64,000 bases of DNA from Candidatus Dadabacteria bacterium (GCA_022827275.1 JAJDTG010000021.1:21197-85196); one strand, 5' to 3'. Positions 28,384-38,753 are shown, numbered from the stretch's first letter. Notes: generated from the letters alone by a model not told the origin. Translations and numbers: made by a program.

Positions 28384-29709
28384 ATGAGTCTAAAAAAAAC
28401 GCTTTCACTTTTGGTTTTCTTTTTTGTTTTAGCTTTCTTTTCTTTTACCGATCCCGCTTCAGCGAGCGAGCTTGATACGGGCGATACCGCCTGGATACTG
28501 ATTTCAACTGGACTTGTTCTTTTCATGATGATTCCTGGGCTTGCGCTTTTCTACGGGGGGCTAGTCGGCAAAAAGAATGTTCTTTCGGTGCTAATGCAGT
28601 GCTTTTCGATTACTGCTGTGGTGACTCTCATATGGACGTTTTTCGGTTACAGTATGACTTTTGACACTACCGGCATGGTAGCGGGAGAACTTGGGGTGAA
28701 TGCCTTTGTGGGAGGGTTCTCGAAGGCTTTTCTACATGGGGTAGGAATTGACACTCTTTCGGGGACGATTCCAGAGATTCTGTTCTTCGCCTTCCAGCTT
28801 ACTTTCGCAATCATAACCCCGGGACTTATAATCGGAGCGTTCGCCGAGAGAATGAAGTTCTCGGCTATGCTTCTGTTTACCGCCCTGTGGGTGGTATTCT
28901 GCTACTTCCCGATCGCACACATGGTCTGGGGAGGAGAGGGCTCCTACTTTGGAGACATGGGAGTAATTGACTTTGCAGGCGGAATAGTTGTCCATATTAC
29001 GGCGGGTACCGCGGCCCTTGTGGCAGCGATACTGGTCGGGGCCAGAAGAGGCTACCCAAGGCAACTCCCGCTTCCACACAACCTTACTCTTACAATGATA
29101 GGTACCGCGATGCTCTGGGTCGGATGGTTCGGATTTAATGGGGGAAGCGCCCTTGCGGCCGGTGGGCAGGCGGCCATGGCGGTCGTGGTAACCCAGATTT
29201 CTCCTTGCGTTGCCGCCCTTGTCTGGATATTCATTGAAAACGTGAGGTCAGGCAAGCCCAGCGCTTTGGGTTTTGCGACTGGAGCTATCGCTGGTCTTGC
29301 GGCCATAACACCCGCCTCGGGCACCGTGGGACCGATGGGGGCGATAGCGATAGGGGCCGTATCTTCTGTTCTGGCCTACATAGCAGCGACCTACATCAAG
29401 TTTTATTTCAGGTATGATGACGCGCTTGACGTCGTGGGAGTTCACGGAGTCGGCGGGTTTGTAGGAATTGTGCTTGCCGGGATATTCGCTTCAACCGCTT
29501 ACGGCGGTTCGATTGTGGATCTAGACATAGGCGCGCAGCTCGGCATTCAGCTCTATGGAGGAGTATTCGCCATCGTATACACTGCTGTAGTAAGCTATAT
29601 AGTGCTCAAGGTTGTTGACATGCTTGTCGGGCTCAGGGTCAATGAGGATGAGGAGAGCCAAGGTCTTGACATAACGGATCACGGAGAAGAGGGTTACCAC
29701 GACGTCTAA
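28384..29709 (+). CDS. amt: Ammonium transporter
   Basis: DTAWILISTGLVLFMMIPGLALFYGGLVGKKNVLSVLMQ; DFAGGIVVHITAG; DDALDVVGVHGVGGFVG. Confidence 0.95.
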   Translation: MSLKKTLSLLVFFFVLAFFSFTDPASASELDTGDTAWILISTGLVLFMMIPGLALFYGGLVGKKNVLSVLMQCFSITAVVTLIWTFFGYSMTFDTTGMVAGELGVNAFVGGFSKAFLHGVGIDTLSGTIPEILFFAFQLTFAIITPGLIIGAFAERMKFSAMLLFTALWVVFCYFPIAHMVWGGEGSYFGDMGVIDFAGGIVVHITAGTAALVAAILVGARRGYPRQLPLPHNLTLTMIGTAMLWVGWFGFNGGSALAAGGQAAMAVVVTQISPCVAALVWIFIENVRSGKPSALGFATGAIAGLAAITPASGTVGPMGAIAIGAVSSVLAYIAATYIKFYFRYDDALDVVGVHGVGGFVGIVLAGIFASTAYGGSIVDLDIGAQLGIQLYGGVFAIVYTAVVSYIVLKVVDMLVGLRVNEDEESQGLDITDHGEEGYHDV

Positions 29710-29745
29710 AGTGCGGGTGAGGGTCTGTGCCCGCATGGTTTACGG

Positions 29746-29976
29746 ATGAGCACTCACGCACGGGACTCAAGGGTCTGCGCCTGCGGGTACTCCGTCGGGG
29801 ATCCGTGGGTGGTTCCGAGACAGAGATACTCTTTTTTCGGTTGGTTCGTGATGAGTTGCGGGATAAGCTACCCGCCGAAGCAGATCAACATAGAGTGTGA
29901 ACGCTGTGGGGAGGTTTTCGACGTGATCGAGGGAGACAGAGAATTCCTTGAGGACTATATGCTCCGCAACCGGTGA
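29746..29976 (+). CDS. Small zinc-ribbon-like protein of unknown function
   Basis: 76 aa with CAC and CERC cysteine pairs; short gap after amt. Confidence 0.4.
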   Translation: MSTHARDSRVCACGYSVGDPWVVPRQRYSFFGWFVMSCGISYPPKQINIECERCGEVFDVIEGDREFLEDYMLRNR

Positions 29977-30453
29977 TCACATCTTGTACTTGCCGAAATC
30001 CTCATCCGACATGTCTTCGAGGACATCGCCTGCACTTTGATCCTTATCCCCGATTTTTACGCTGAGAGCGGCTTTTAACACCTCTTCGTCGACCATGATG
30101 CGGCACCCGGTTCTGAGCGCTATCGCTATGGCGTCGCTCGGGCGGGAGTCTACCAGGAGTTCCTCTCCGTCTTTTTTGATGCGAAGGCGGGCGTAAAAGG
30201 TGTTTTCCCGAAGTTCCGTGATCTCTATTTCAATGACCTCATAGCCGGTGGCGGCGATTACGTTTTTCAGAAGATCGTGGGTGAGGGGTCTCGGTCTCGG
30301 AGTTTTTTTGATCTCCATTGCTATGGCGCTTGCCTCCTCGAATCCCACCCAGAGAGGAAGACTCCTTTCCCCTTCCTCTTCATTCAGAATGACAACGGGC
30401 ATATCAGTAAACGGATCGGCGACTATACAGGAAACCTTCATTTCAAGAAACAT
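29977..30453 (-). CDS. Bifunctional nuclease family protein (DUF151)
   Basis: PVVILNEEEGERSLPLWVGFEEASAIAMEI...RPLTHDLL...SRPSDAIAIALR. Confidence 0.9.
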   Translation of the reverse strand: MFLEMKVSCIVADPFTDMPVVILNEEEGERSLPLWVGFEEASAIAMEIKKTPRPRPLTHDLLKNVIAATGYEVIEIEITELRENTFYARLRIKKDGEELLVDSRPSDAIAIALRTGCRIMVDEEVLKAALSVKIGDKDQSAGDVLEDMSDEDFGKYKM

Positions 30454-30470
30454 TTTTCTCCCTCCCTGTG

Positions 30471-31784
30471 TTAATTCAGATATTGTCCTCTAAGCGAATT
30501 CGCAAGCCCTTCAGTTATCCTTACGGACACCATTTTTCCGATCAGCTCTTGTTCTCCTGGGAAATTGACTATCCTGTTGTGCTCTGTTCTCCCGGAAAGC
30601 CACGAGGAGTCGTTTCTGCTCGCATCCTCAACCAAGACCTGCTCGGATTTGCCTATCTGCTGAGCGTTCTTCGCAAAAGTAATTGCCCGCTGGTATTCCT
30701 GAAGGCGCGCGAGCCTCTGTCCTGCCGTCGAGTCTTCCACCCTTTCTCCCGATCTCCAAAGTTCCTCCCCCACCGTTCCCGGGCGCGGCGAGTACTTAAA
30801 TGAAAAGGAACTGTCGAATCCCACTTCTTCGACAAGGCTCATCGTCTGCTCGAAGTCGTCTTCTGTTTCCCCAGGAAACCCTACTATTATATCAGAAGAC
30901 ACGGCTATGTCGGGCATGGCGTCCCTGAGTCTTTTAACGGAATCTATGTACCAGCTCCTTGTATAGGTCCTGTTCATGAGTCTCAACACCTTGTCCGAGC
31001 CCGACTGCACAGGCAGATGAATGTGACGGCATACCTTGGGTACGTCTGCCATTGCCTCCACCATTTTTTTTGTTATGTCTCTCGGATAAGATGTCGTAAA
31101 CCTTATTCTCTCAAGACCGTCAAGCTCCCCGAGTACTCGAAGCAAGTCCCCGAACTTAACCCCTTCCAGCTTCCACGAATTTACCGTCTGTCCTATGAGG
31201 GTTATTTCCTTCACTCCTTTTCCGATAAGGTACCGGGATTCGGCGATGATGTCCTCGATGGGTCTGTTAACCTCGGAACCTCTTACCGTGGGCACTATGC
31301 AGTAAGCGCATTTTTTGTTGCATCCCTGCTGTATGGATACAAATGCCGCGGGTTTTCCCTCTTGGTGGTAGGGAAGAACGTCGAAGGGTTCCTGAATGTC
31401 GAAGGACGTTTCAACGGGCCTTGATTTTTTCTCCCTTATTTCTTCTATAAGCTGTGGGAGTTGCGGAATCGCCCGGGGTCCGAGCACGAAATCAAGATGC
31501 GGTATCCTGCGGATCAGGTCCTCTCCGTAGAGTTGCGCGACGCACCCAGATACCCCTACTATAAGCTCTGGGTTTTTTGCCTTGAGATGCTTGAAGCGCC
31601 CAAGGCTGCTGAGGGCCTTCTGGTCTGCCTTTTCCCGTATGGCGCACGTGTTTACGATTACTATGTTGGCCTCTTTGGGGTCTTCGGTAACACTGGCGCC
31701 GAGAGCATTTTGTATCCTGTCCGAGTCGTACTCGTTCATCTGGCAGCCGTAGGTCTCAAGGTAAAGGGTATCGGTTTTCATCAC
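30471..31784 (-). CDS. miaB: tRNA-2-methylthio-N6-dimethylallyladenosine synthase
   Basis: YLETYGCQMNEYDSD; radical SAM QQGCNKKCAYCIVPTVRGSE. Confidence 0.95.
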   Translation of the reverse strand: MMKTDTLYLETYGCQMNEYDSDRIQNALGASVTEDPKEANIVIVNTCAIREKADQKALSSLGRFKHLKAKNPELIVGVSGCVAQLYGEDLIRRIPHLDFVLGPRAIPQLPQLIEEIREKKSRPVETSFDIQEPFDVLPYHQEGKPAAFVSIQQGCNKKCAYCIVPTVRGSEVNRPIEDIIAESRYLIGKGVKEITLIGQTVNSWKLEGVKFGDLLRVLGELDGLERIRFTTSYPRDITKKMVEAMADVPKVCRHIHLPVQSGSDKVLRLMNRTYTRSWYIDSVKRLRDAMPDIAVSSDIIVGFPGETEDDFEQTMSLVEEVGFDSSFSFKYSPRPGTVGEELWRSGERVEDSTAGQRLARLQEYQRAITFAKNAQQIGKSEQVLVEDASRNDSSWLSGRTEHNRIVNFPGEQELIGKMVSVRITEGLANSLRGQYLN

Positions 31785-31823
31785 AATTGGAAATCGTAAC
31801 GCATGGCCATATAAGTATGGGAA

Positions 31824-33014
31824 TTACGTAGAAGAGTTGACAACTCCGTACACTGTTCCTGGCCGAACGGGCCCTACTTCAGCCCGCTTCATCTCCATCC
31901 TTCCGACCATGCGGGACTCTAGATCAAGCTTCCCACCCGCAATCGAGATGCCTCGATGAAGGATATTTATTGCTGCGTTTACGTCCCTGTCCATTACTAC
32001 CCCACACTCACATCTGTGCGTCCTGACGGACAGAGACTTCTTTACCGTAGCTCCGCAACCTGAACACTCCTGAGACGTTCCCCGGGGATCAACCTCCACC
32101 ACCCTAACGCCGGCACTCTCAGCCTTCTCGTTAAGCAGTGTTATCAACTTACCCCAGCTCTGCTCATGTATGCTCCTCGCAAGTTTACTGTTGCGAACCA
32201 TGTTCTTTGTCCTAAGCTTCTCCACCACTATTAAGTCGTACATCTTTACTATCTCCGCACTCAGGCGGTGAAGATAATCTCTTTCCTTGTCACTTATCCT
32301 CTGCCACTCCCTGGCAAGCAGTAAAACTGCTTTTTTCCAGTTATTGCTTTCCTTCTTCTTGCGGGACACAGAACGCTGAAGCCGTATTATCTCACTCCTG
32401 TTTATCACTCTCTTCTCTACCGTCTTCCCGTCGCTAAGCGTAAGACGCTTCGTTATCCCCATGTCTATGCCCACTGGGTTTGTAATCTCCGCTACAGGCT
32501 CTGTTCTCTCAACTTCATACGACAGGGCCACTTCAGTGCGCAGTGCCTTCCTCGTAATGCGTATAGCTCTCAGAAGTCCGTTCGGTGGAAGTTCACGGGA
32601 TGTCTTTACTTCAATACGGGGAAGTCCCTTTATCCTGAGAACAGTCTTGTTCCCCTCTCTCTTTAACATGTTCCCGCACTGATCGTTTACCTCTATGCTT
32701 CTCCACCTGTGAGAGCTTTTAAAGCGGGGGAAGCCTCCATGGGTAAAAAACCTCTTGTACGCCTTGTCAAGCCTTGAGAGAACACCTCTAAACAGAATAG
32801 CGGATATATCTTTGAATTCCTGAATCTCAGCCCTGACCTCGGTTAGTTCCTTGCACTGATCAAAGTAGCTTCGGCTTTTGCCTGTTTTTTTGTAGCAGTC
32901 AATACGGGACTCAAGGCCGGCGTTATAGAGTTCAGCGGATAATCTCAGCACCTGATCAAGCCTGCTGTGCCCAGCTCTGGATATCTTGGTACGACACTTA
33001 TAAGTCCTTATCAT
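31824..33014 (-). CDS. tnpB: RNA-guided TnpB-type nuclease (IS200/IS605 orfB)
   Basis: GIDMGITKRLTLSDG, IVVEKLRTKNMV, zinc ribbon CSGCGATVKKSLSVRTHRCECG, VMDRDVNAAINIL (RuvC D-E-D all present). Confidence 0.92.
   Translation of the reverse strand: MIRTYKCRTKISRAGHSRLDQVLRLSAELYNAGLESRIDCYKKTGKSRSYFDQCKELTEVRAEIQEFKDISAILFRGVLSRLDKAYKRFFTHGGFPRFKSSHRWRSIEVNDQCGNMLKREGNKTVLRIKGLPRIEVKTSRELPPNGLLRAIRITRKALRTEVALSYEVERTEPVAEITNPVGIDMGITKRLTLSDGKTVEKRVINRSEIIRLQRSVSRKKKESNNWKKAVLLLAREWQRISDKERDYLHRLSAEIVKMYDLIVVEKLRTKNMVRNSKLARSIHEQSWGKLITLLNEKAESAGVRVVEVDPRGTSQECSGCGATVKKSLSVRTHRCECGVVMDRDVNAAINILHRGISIAGGKLDLESRMVGRMEMKRAEVGPVRPGTVYGVVNSST
31861..31873 (-). ncRNA. Candidate omegaRNA 3' hairpin inside the tnpB 3' end
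   Basis: GGCC-gaacg-GGCC stem-loop near the tnpB stop, plus GAGTTGaCAACTC palindrome at 31834-31846; placed where IS605-type guide RNAs end. Boundary not proven. Confidence 0.35.
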
Positions 33015-33067
33015 GGCTATGTATTATACCCAGCACCCTTCTATATGACTACTCAACCTTGTCAACT

Positions 33068-33542
33068 TCACGGTGACCCCTTATCCATCCCCTCGGGAGC
33101 ATCGGCCCTGAGCCGCTTGCCACAGTGAGGACAGTCACAGCCAAAAATGTTTATACGTGTCGTTATCACTTTTACGGGAGGGATCTCAATATGTTCATAG
33201 ATGTCGCAAACCCCCTGAACTGCCTTCTCAACTTCCTCCTCGCAGTGGGGACAACTGTCTATGTATGCGTCCACTACCTTGTCGGGATTGGGATTAAGTT
33301 TGCGCCAGGAACTGAAACCGCGCCCCTTGCGTTTCTTCTTCTCTCCGGGCTTTTTGTTCTCTTTGTGTTCCTGCGAAGGGGGAACGGAGGAATTCGTAGA
33401 ATCCTTCTTCGGCCTGCTAAGACGTCTTTGCAGTTCCAACACCGCTGCTTTTAGCTTCTCAATCTCTTCAGCCTGCTCTACTATCTTGGCCAGCAGTTCT
33501 TCTCTTGTGGCCGATTGTAAAAAAGGGTTCCAAACCTTCCAT
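33068..33542 (-). pseudogene. Decayed IS66-family transposase N-terminus (zf-IS66 region)
   Basis: LLAKIVEQAEEIEKLKAAVLELQRRLSRPKKDSTNSSVPPSQ...SCPHCEEEV...CPHCGKRLRADAPEGMDKGSP then stop; ATG at 33542 is out of frame with the body across a T6 run. Confidence 0.85.
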
Positions 33543-33774
33543 GTATAGTTCTATACACGTATTTTTGAGGGAAAGACCAGAGACCTTTTCTAACTTCCCC
33601 TAATTCCTGATAGAATCTTCCTCAGATTTAGAGCATGAAATCGTTCTGGAAACTGAGGGGTGAGTAGTTACGAAATTTTTATAGTTAGTCTTAATCTGTT
33701 TGACACTTTCTTGTAGATTTAGTAGGTTAGATTTTTTAGAAATTCTAACGTTAATAGGCAGTTGTGTTTTAGAC

Positions 33775-33981
33775 ATGAATAGCAAGAATCGATGGATATT
33801 CTTTGGGGTGGCGGTATTTATTTTGGCAGCGGTGTCTTTCACTCCTCTGGTAATCCCCTATGGAGTGACGGAGCCATATTTTCTGGGACTTCCTAGGACT
33901 CTCTGGGCTGGGTTGGGAATATCCCTCTCCATATATGTGCTGCTTGTTTTGGCAATGCTTACGTCCGGTGACCAAAGGTAG
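33775..33981 (+). CDS. Small two-TM protein (DUF3311-like) paired with the downstream symporter
   Basis: MNSKNRWIFFGVAVFILAAVSFTPLVIPYGVTEPYFLGLPRTLWAGLGISLSIYVLLVLAMLTSGDQR; about 30 nt before the symporter gene. Confidence 0.65.
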   Translation: MNSKNRWIFFGVAVFILAAVSFTPLVIPYGVTEPYFLGLPRTLWAGLGISLSIYVLLVLAMLTSGDQR

Positions 33982-34009
33982 TCTGCCTATATAAGAGGAA
34001 GAAACAGAC

Positions 34010-35449
34010 ATGAACAGGGGAATGGCATTTGTTGCGGTTGCACTGATATATCTTGCAGTGTTGATATCCCTCGCTGTCATAGGAAACAGGAAAAACAAAG
34101 GGGATGAGTACCAGTTCCTTCTTGCGGGAGGCAGTCTTGGAACTATAATCGGCTTCTTAACTTTTTTTGCTACCCTCTACAGTACATTCATATTGATAGG
34201 GATGCCCAATTTCTTCCGCGTACACGGCGTGGGAACGTGGATATTCCTTGGCGTTACCGATATGGCTTTAGCCGTTTTCACGCTTTGGCTCTCACTCAAA
34301 TTAAGGGAAAGGATAGCTTCAACGGATTTTCGGAGCATATCGGACCTGCTGCGTGAAACTTTTAGTTCCCGTGGAGTTTTCGTGTATGTTCTGGGCCTTA
34401 TCATATTTCTTGTTCCCTACATAGCAATTCAGATAAAAGGAGCGTCGGGCATTCTAGCCCACGTTGTTCCCTATGAAGTTCCCCAGTGGGGTTGGGCTGT
34501 CATTATACTGTTTCTTATGTATCTGTACTCTTCCATAGGAGGACTCAGGGGTATTATGTACTGTGATTCACTTCAGGGAATTGTACTGTTTACCGTTATA
34601 TGGATAATGGCATTTATTGTTTTGGATAACTTTGGAGGTATTGGAAAGTTAGTTCAGGCCGTAGCGGAGGAGGAACCTGCACTGTTGTCTACTCCCGGTC
34701 CTAAGGGGTTGTTGTCCGTTCAGTGGCTTATTGCGGGATTTATATCAATTGTGCTGCTACCCGTGTCGCAACCTCAGTTGACTTCGAGGCTCAGCATTCT
34801 GAAGGGTTTGAACGAGAGACGCAAAATTCCGGTTTTGCATGCGTCTTTCACCTTCCTGCTTCTGATAGCGGGGCTTATAATTGGTTTATACGGTGCAGTT
34901 GCAATACCGGCTAAAACGGGTCCGGAGTTCATTGGCAAGCTGATACTTGAACAGAATCCTGTTATAGGTGCCGTTGCCTTGATAGGAATTCTGGCGGCGG
35001 CTATGTCTACATCTGACTCTCAGTTTTTCGCTCTTGGATCCGAGATTAACAATGCTCTTGGCAGGTTTAGCAGGAAGTTAAAAGTATCTCCCATTGTTTT
35101 TGTGAAGCTAGTTATACTAGTATTTTGCATAGCCTCTTTCGTTGTTGCTATGAAGAGTTCTCAGGGAATTATATCTCTTGCTGTGTCGGGATTCATGGGT
35201 ACTGCTCTCATGGCACCTATGGTTCTTACCGCAATTCTGTGCAAAGGAAGAAGCTTCAATTCCGTAATCCCAGTTGTTACAGTTATCAGCCTAGTTGTGT
35301 TTTTACTGTCGCTTTTCGGACTCGTACCGAAAATGATAATGGGTTTACGCATAGATCTGATACTACTCGCCATCAATACGCTGATTACGATTTTAGTAGT
35401 CTTAATCGAACTGAAAAAAACAAATAAAGTATTTCAGCGGATGTCTTGA
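34010..35449 (+). CDS. Sodium:solute symporter (SSS) family transporter
   Basis: 479 aa polytopic; LLAGGSLGTIIGFLTFFATLYSTFILIGMPNFFRVHGVG; GILAAAMSTSDSQFFALGSE. Confidence 0.88.
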   Translation: MNRGMAFVAVALIYLAVLISLAVIGNRKNKGDEYQFLLAGGSLGTIIGFLTFFATLYSTFILIGMPNFFRVHGVGTWIFLGVTDMALAVFTLWLSLKLRERIASTDFRSISDLLRETFSSRGVFVYVLGLIIFLVPYIAIQIKGASGILAHVVPYEVPQWGWAVIILFLMYLYSSIGGLRGIMYCDSLQGIVLFTVIWIMAFIVLDNFGGIGKLVQAVAEEEPALLSTPGPKGLLSVQWLIAGFISIVLLPVSQPQLTSRLSILKGLNERRKIPVLHASFTFLLLIAGLIIGLYGAVAIPAKTGPEFIGKLILEQNPVIGAVALIGILAAAMSTSDSQFFALGSEINNALGRFSRKLKVSPIVFVKLVILVFCIASFVVAMKSSQGIISLAVSGFMGTALMAPMVLTAILCKGRSFNSVIPVVTVISLVVFLLSLFGLVPKMIMGLRIDLILLAINTLITILVVLIELKKTNKVFQRMS

Positions 35450-35652
35450 GACCACAAATTGTTAAAAGGCTGTCCCGCCTAAATTCATCCTTTCAATGCA
35501 GAATTCCAACAATTTTCACGCTGGTTTAGTACTGTTTTTATAGCTTTACAGCCTGAAAATTATTCTCAAAACCATTTAAAATATATTTAGATGATTGAGT
35601 TGAAAAACTTTCTGGATCTTGACATATAGCGGCTTTTGATTTTTTGCATCTC

Positions 35653-37464
35653 ATGCGCGAAAAAATTCTTGAGCTTTCCGAATCTTTTCCCTCCGCAACC
35701 GGAGTTTACATAATGAAAGGGGCGGGCGGCACTCCTGTCTACATAGGCAAGGCCAAGAACCTTCGCGCCCGGGTGATGTCCTATTTCCAGAGGGGAAGCG
35801 ACAGGGGGCAGATACCGTATCTGGTAAGGGAAGTCGACTCGATCGACTACGTGGTGACCGAGGGGGAAAGCGAAGCCCTTTTTATCGAGAATTCCCTTAT
35901 AAAGCGTCACAAACCGAAGTACAACATACGTCTCAAGGACGACAAGACATTTTCGTCTCTTCGCCTCTCGGTAGGAGAGAGGTTCCCCAGGCTTTCGCGC
36001 ACAAGGAGAATACGGGACGACGGGGCGCTTTATTTCGGTCCGTTCGCCTCGGGGAAGTTTCTTAAGAACACAGTAAACCTCGTCCACAGGCTTTTTCCTC
36101 TAAGGGACTGCACCCAGAGCAAGTTCGAAAGGCACAGCACCCGACCTTGTCTTAACTATTTCATGAAGCTTTGCTCGGGCCCCTGCGCGGGCAAGATCTC
36201 GGAGGAGGACTACGGGGAGCTCGTAAGCCAGGCCGCGTCGTTCCTTCGGGGCGAGAGAAAAAAACTGGTGAGAATGATCAGGGAGATGATGGAGAGAGCT
36301 TCAGAGGAGGGAAGGTATGAAAACGCCGCCTACTACAGGGATCAGCTTGTAAGCCTGAAGGAAAACGCCGAGATAGAGAAGGTTACTTCCTCGAGGTTCG
36401 AAGACCTGGACATAGTGGGGTTTTACAGGGATTCGGAACACTACGAGTTCACCGTCCTGCTCTCAAGGGGCGGCTCCGTGATCGACAAGCTCGATTTTTC
36501 CGTAAAAAGCCCCCACGGCGATGAGGCGGAATGCGTTAGGGAATTTCTCGGCAGATTTTATTTCTCCGATCACTACGTTCCAAAGAGAATTCTATTGCCT
36601 CTTTCCATAAGGGACCGCGAGGGGTATTCGGAGTGGCTTACCGAGAAAAGGGGAAAACGGGTTTACGTCGAAACCCCACGGAGGGGGCCTAAGAGCGAGC
36701 TCGTGCGTTTCGCGATGAAAAACGCGCGGGAGAGTTATTTGAGAAAAGCCGAGGAGAGAGCCAAGCAGGGCACGCTTCTTCGAGGCATAAGAAAGTCGGC
36801 CGGCATAAAGCGGGTTCCTTATGCCATAGAATGCTTCGACATATCTAACATCCAGGGGCACCAGACGGTCGCCTCGCTCGTGAGATTCCGAAACGCGAAG
36901 CCTGAGCGGGACAGGTACAGAAGGTACAGGATCACAGCCACCTCGGGACAGGATGATTTCCGGTCGATGTACGAGGTCGTCTACAGGAGGGCTCTTCGGG
37001 CGGGAGATGATAACTGGGATCTTCCGGATCTCATGCTTATAGACGGGGGCAAGGGACAGTTGAATGCCGCCTACGCGGCGCTTAGGGACTGCGGCGTGGA
37101 AAACGAGGTCGATCTCGCCTCGATAGCGAAAACCGAGGGCCGGGGCGGGATCGACAGGATTTTCGTGCACGGAGAAGGCGAACCCTGCGATTTTTCGTCA
37201 AATAAAAAGGGTGTTTACTTCCTGATGAGGGTAAGGGACGAGGCGCACCGCTTCGCGATCACCTATCACAGGGAATTGAGGAAAGGGAAGACCCTGGCTT
37301 CGCAGATGGACGGCGTTCCTGGCATAGGGAAAAAAAGGAAACTCCTGCTTCTTAATCACTTCGGAAGCGTGGAGAAGATAAAAGGGGCCACAGCCGAGGA
37401 GCTCGCCTCCATAAAGGGCATGACGAAACAGGCCGCGCGCAACGTAAAGGAGTTTCTGCGCTAA
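35653..37464 (+). CDS. uvrC: Excinuclease ABC subunit C
   Basis: GVYIMKGAGGTPVYIGKAKNLRARVMSYF; RPCLNYFMKLCSGPCAG; ECFDISNIQG; DLMLIDGGKGQLNAA; helix-hairpin-helix end. Confidence 0.96.
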   Translation: MREKILELSESFPSATGVYIMKGAGGTPVYIGKAKNLRARVMSYFQRGSDRGQIPYLVREVDSIDYVVTEGESEALFIENSLIKRHKPKYNIRLKDDKTFSSLRLSVGERFPRLSRTRRIRDDGALYFGPFASGKFLKNTVNLVHRLFPLRDCTQSKFERHSTRPCLNYFMKLCSGPCAGKISEEDYGELVSQAASFLRGERKKLVRMIREMMERASEEGRYENAAYYRDQLVSLKENAEIEKVTSSRFEDLDIVGFYRDSEHYEFTVLLSRGGSVIDKLDFSVKSPHGDEAECVREFLGRFYFSDHYVPKRILLPLSIRDREGYSEWLTEKRGKRVYVETPRRGPKSELVRFAMKNARESYLRKAEERAKQGTLLRGIRKSAGIKRVPYAIECFDISNIQGHQTVASLVRFRNAKPERDRYRRYRITATSGQDDFRSMYEVVYRRALRAGDDNWDLPDLMLIDGGKGQLNAAYAALRDCGVENEVDLASIAKTEGRGGIDRIFVHGEGEPCDFSSNKKGVYFLMRVRDEAHRFAITYHRELRKGKTLASQMDGVPGIGKKRKLLLLNHFGSVEKIKGATAEELASIKGMTKQAARNVKEFLR

Positions 37465-37547
37465 CCGGCCTTTAGATGCTGTTTTTTCCCCTGTTTTAAA
37501 ATAATAGCTCCATTTACTAAATGTATTGAGTAAAATAACTCATTACT

Positions 37548-38753
37548 GTGAGTAAAAAGACATTTGTGCGTCCATACGCAAAAGAGCTGATCCGCCGTCT
37601 TCGGGAACCGCGGGTTTTCCTGCAGATTATTTCGGGAGCCCGACAGGTAGGTAAAACCACCATGGTTACCCAAGTGGCGGATTCTATCGGTTTGCCCTGT
37701 AGCTTTGCTAGTGCCGATGTGCCCACGTTACGTGGCGTGCAGTGGATCGAGCAACAGTGGGAGGCGGCTCGACTGCTTGAGTCCGAATCAGGAGGAGAGG
37801 GGGCTGTTCTCATTCTGGACGAGGTGCAGAAGGTGCCGCACTGGGCGGAAATGGTTAAGTACCTCTGGGATGAAGACTCGAGAAAACGCCGCAAACTCAA
37901 GGTGGTGCTTCTGGGATCGACCCCGCTTGCACTCGGGCGCGGCTTGACCGAAAGTCTTGCGGGCCGTTTCGAGCTTCTCCACCTGCCACACTGGAGTTTT
38001 TCTGAAATGCGAGAAGCTTTCGACTTTACGCTTGACCAGTATCTGTTCTACGGGGCTTATCCAGGGGCCTTGCCGTTGGTGGGAGATTCAGACCGGTGGA
38101 AGCGCTACATACGTGATTCTCTTATTGAAACGACCATTTCGCGAGAGGTGTTGCTTCTCTCTCGAGTGGATAAGCCGGCACTTCTGCGACGGCTGCTGGA
38201 ACTCGGCTACATGTATTCGGGACAGATCCTTTCCTACACTAAGATGCTCGGACAGTTGCAGGACAAAGGTAATACCGTCACGCTCGCCCATTACCTTGAT
38301 CTGCTCGGAGCGGTAGGGATGCTCACTTGCTTGGGAAAATACTCAGGCGCCAAAGTGAGGCAGAGAAGTTCCATCCCGAAGCTGCAGGTTCTAAATACCG
38401 CACTTATGACAGCCACTTCTCCGCTTACCATGGCACAGGCGCTTGCGGACAGACAGTTCTGGGGAAGACTTGTCGAAAGCGCGGTCGGGGCTCATTTGGT
38501 TAACGCGCAAGCCGGCGGCACGTGTGAGGTCTTTTATTGGCGGGAGCGTAGCCGGGAAGTGGATTTCATCGTGCGCGCGGGAGACGTGTTGACCGCTATC
38601 GAGGTGAAAAGCAGTCGGTCGGTCGATTCGTTGCCCGGGATGGCTGCTTTTGAGAAGAAATTCCCGTCGGTACGGAAGCTTCTGGTGGGGGGAGATGGGA
38701 TCGCGGTCGAGGAGTTTTTATCACAGCCGGTCGAACGCTGGATTCAATCGTGA
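37548..38753 (+). CDS. AAA-family ATPase, DUF4143-type
   Basis: SGARQVGKTTMVTQ Walker A, AVLILDEVQKVPHW, LLGSTPL; C-terminal FYWRERSREVDFIV. Confidence 0.88.
   Translation: MSKKTFVRPYAKELIRRLREPRVFLQIISGARQVGKTTMVTQVADSIGLPCSFASADVPTLRGVQWIEQQWEAARLLESESGGEGAVLILDEVQKVPHWAEMVKYLWDEDSRKRRKLKVVLLGSTPLALGRGLTESLAGRFELLHLPHWSFSEMREAFDFTLDQYLFYGAYPGALPLVGDSDRWKRYIRDSLIETTISREVLLLSRVDKPALLRRLLELGYMYSGQILSYTKMLGQLQDKGNTVTLAHYLDLLGAVGMLTCLGKYSGAKVRQRSSIPKLQVLNTALMTATSPLTMAQALADRQFWGRLVESAVGAHLVNAQAGGTCEVFYWRERSREVDFIVRAGDVLTAIEVKSSRSVDSLPGMAAFEKKFPSVRKLLVGGDGIAVEEFLSQPVERWIQS

Noticed and set aside
33068-33542. Functional IS66 transposase
   Set aside because: Only the N-terminal/zinc-finger part remains and it is frameshifted and truncated.
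6346-38753. The two DUF4143 ATPases (6346 and 37548) as a recent duplication
   Set aside because: Similar domain plan, but the sequences differ throughout; they look like separate subfamilies.
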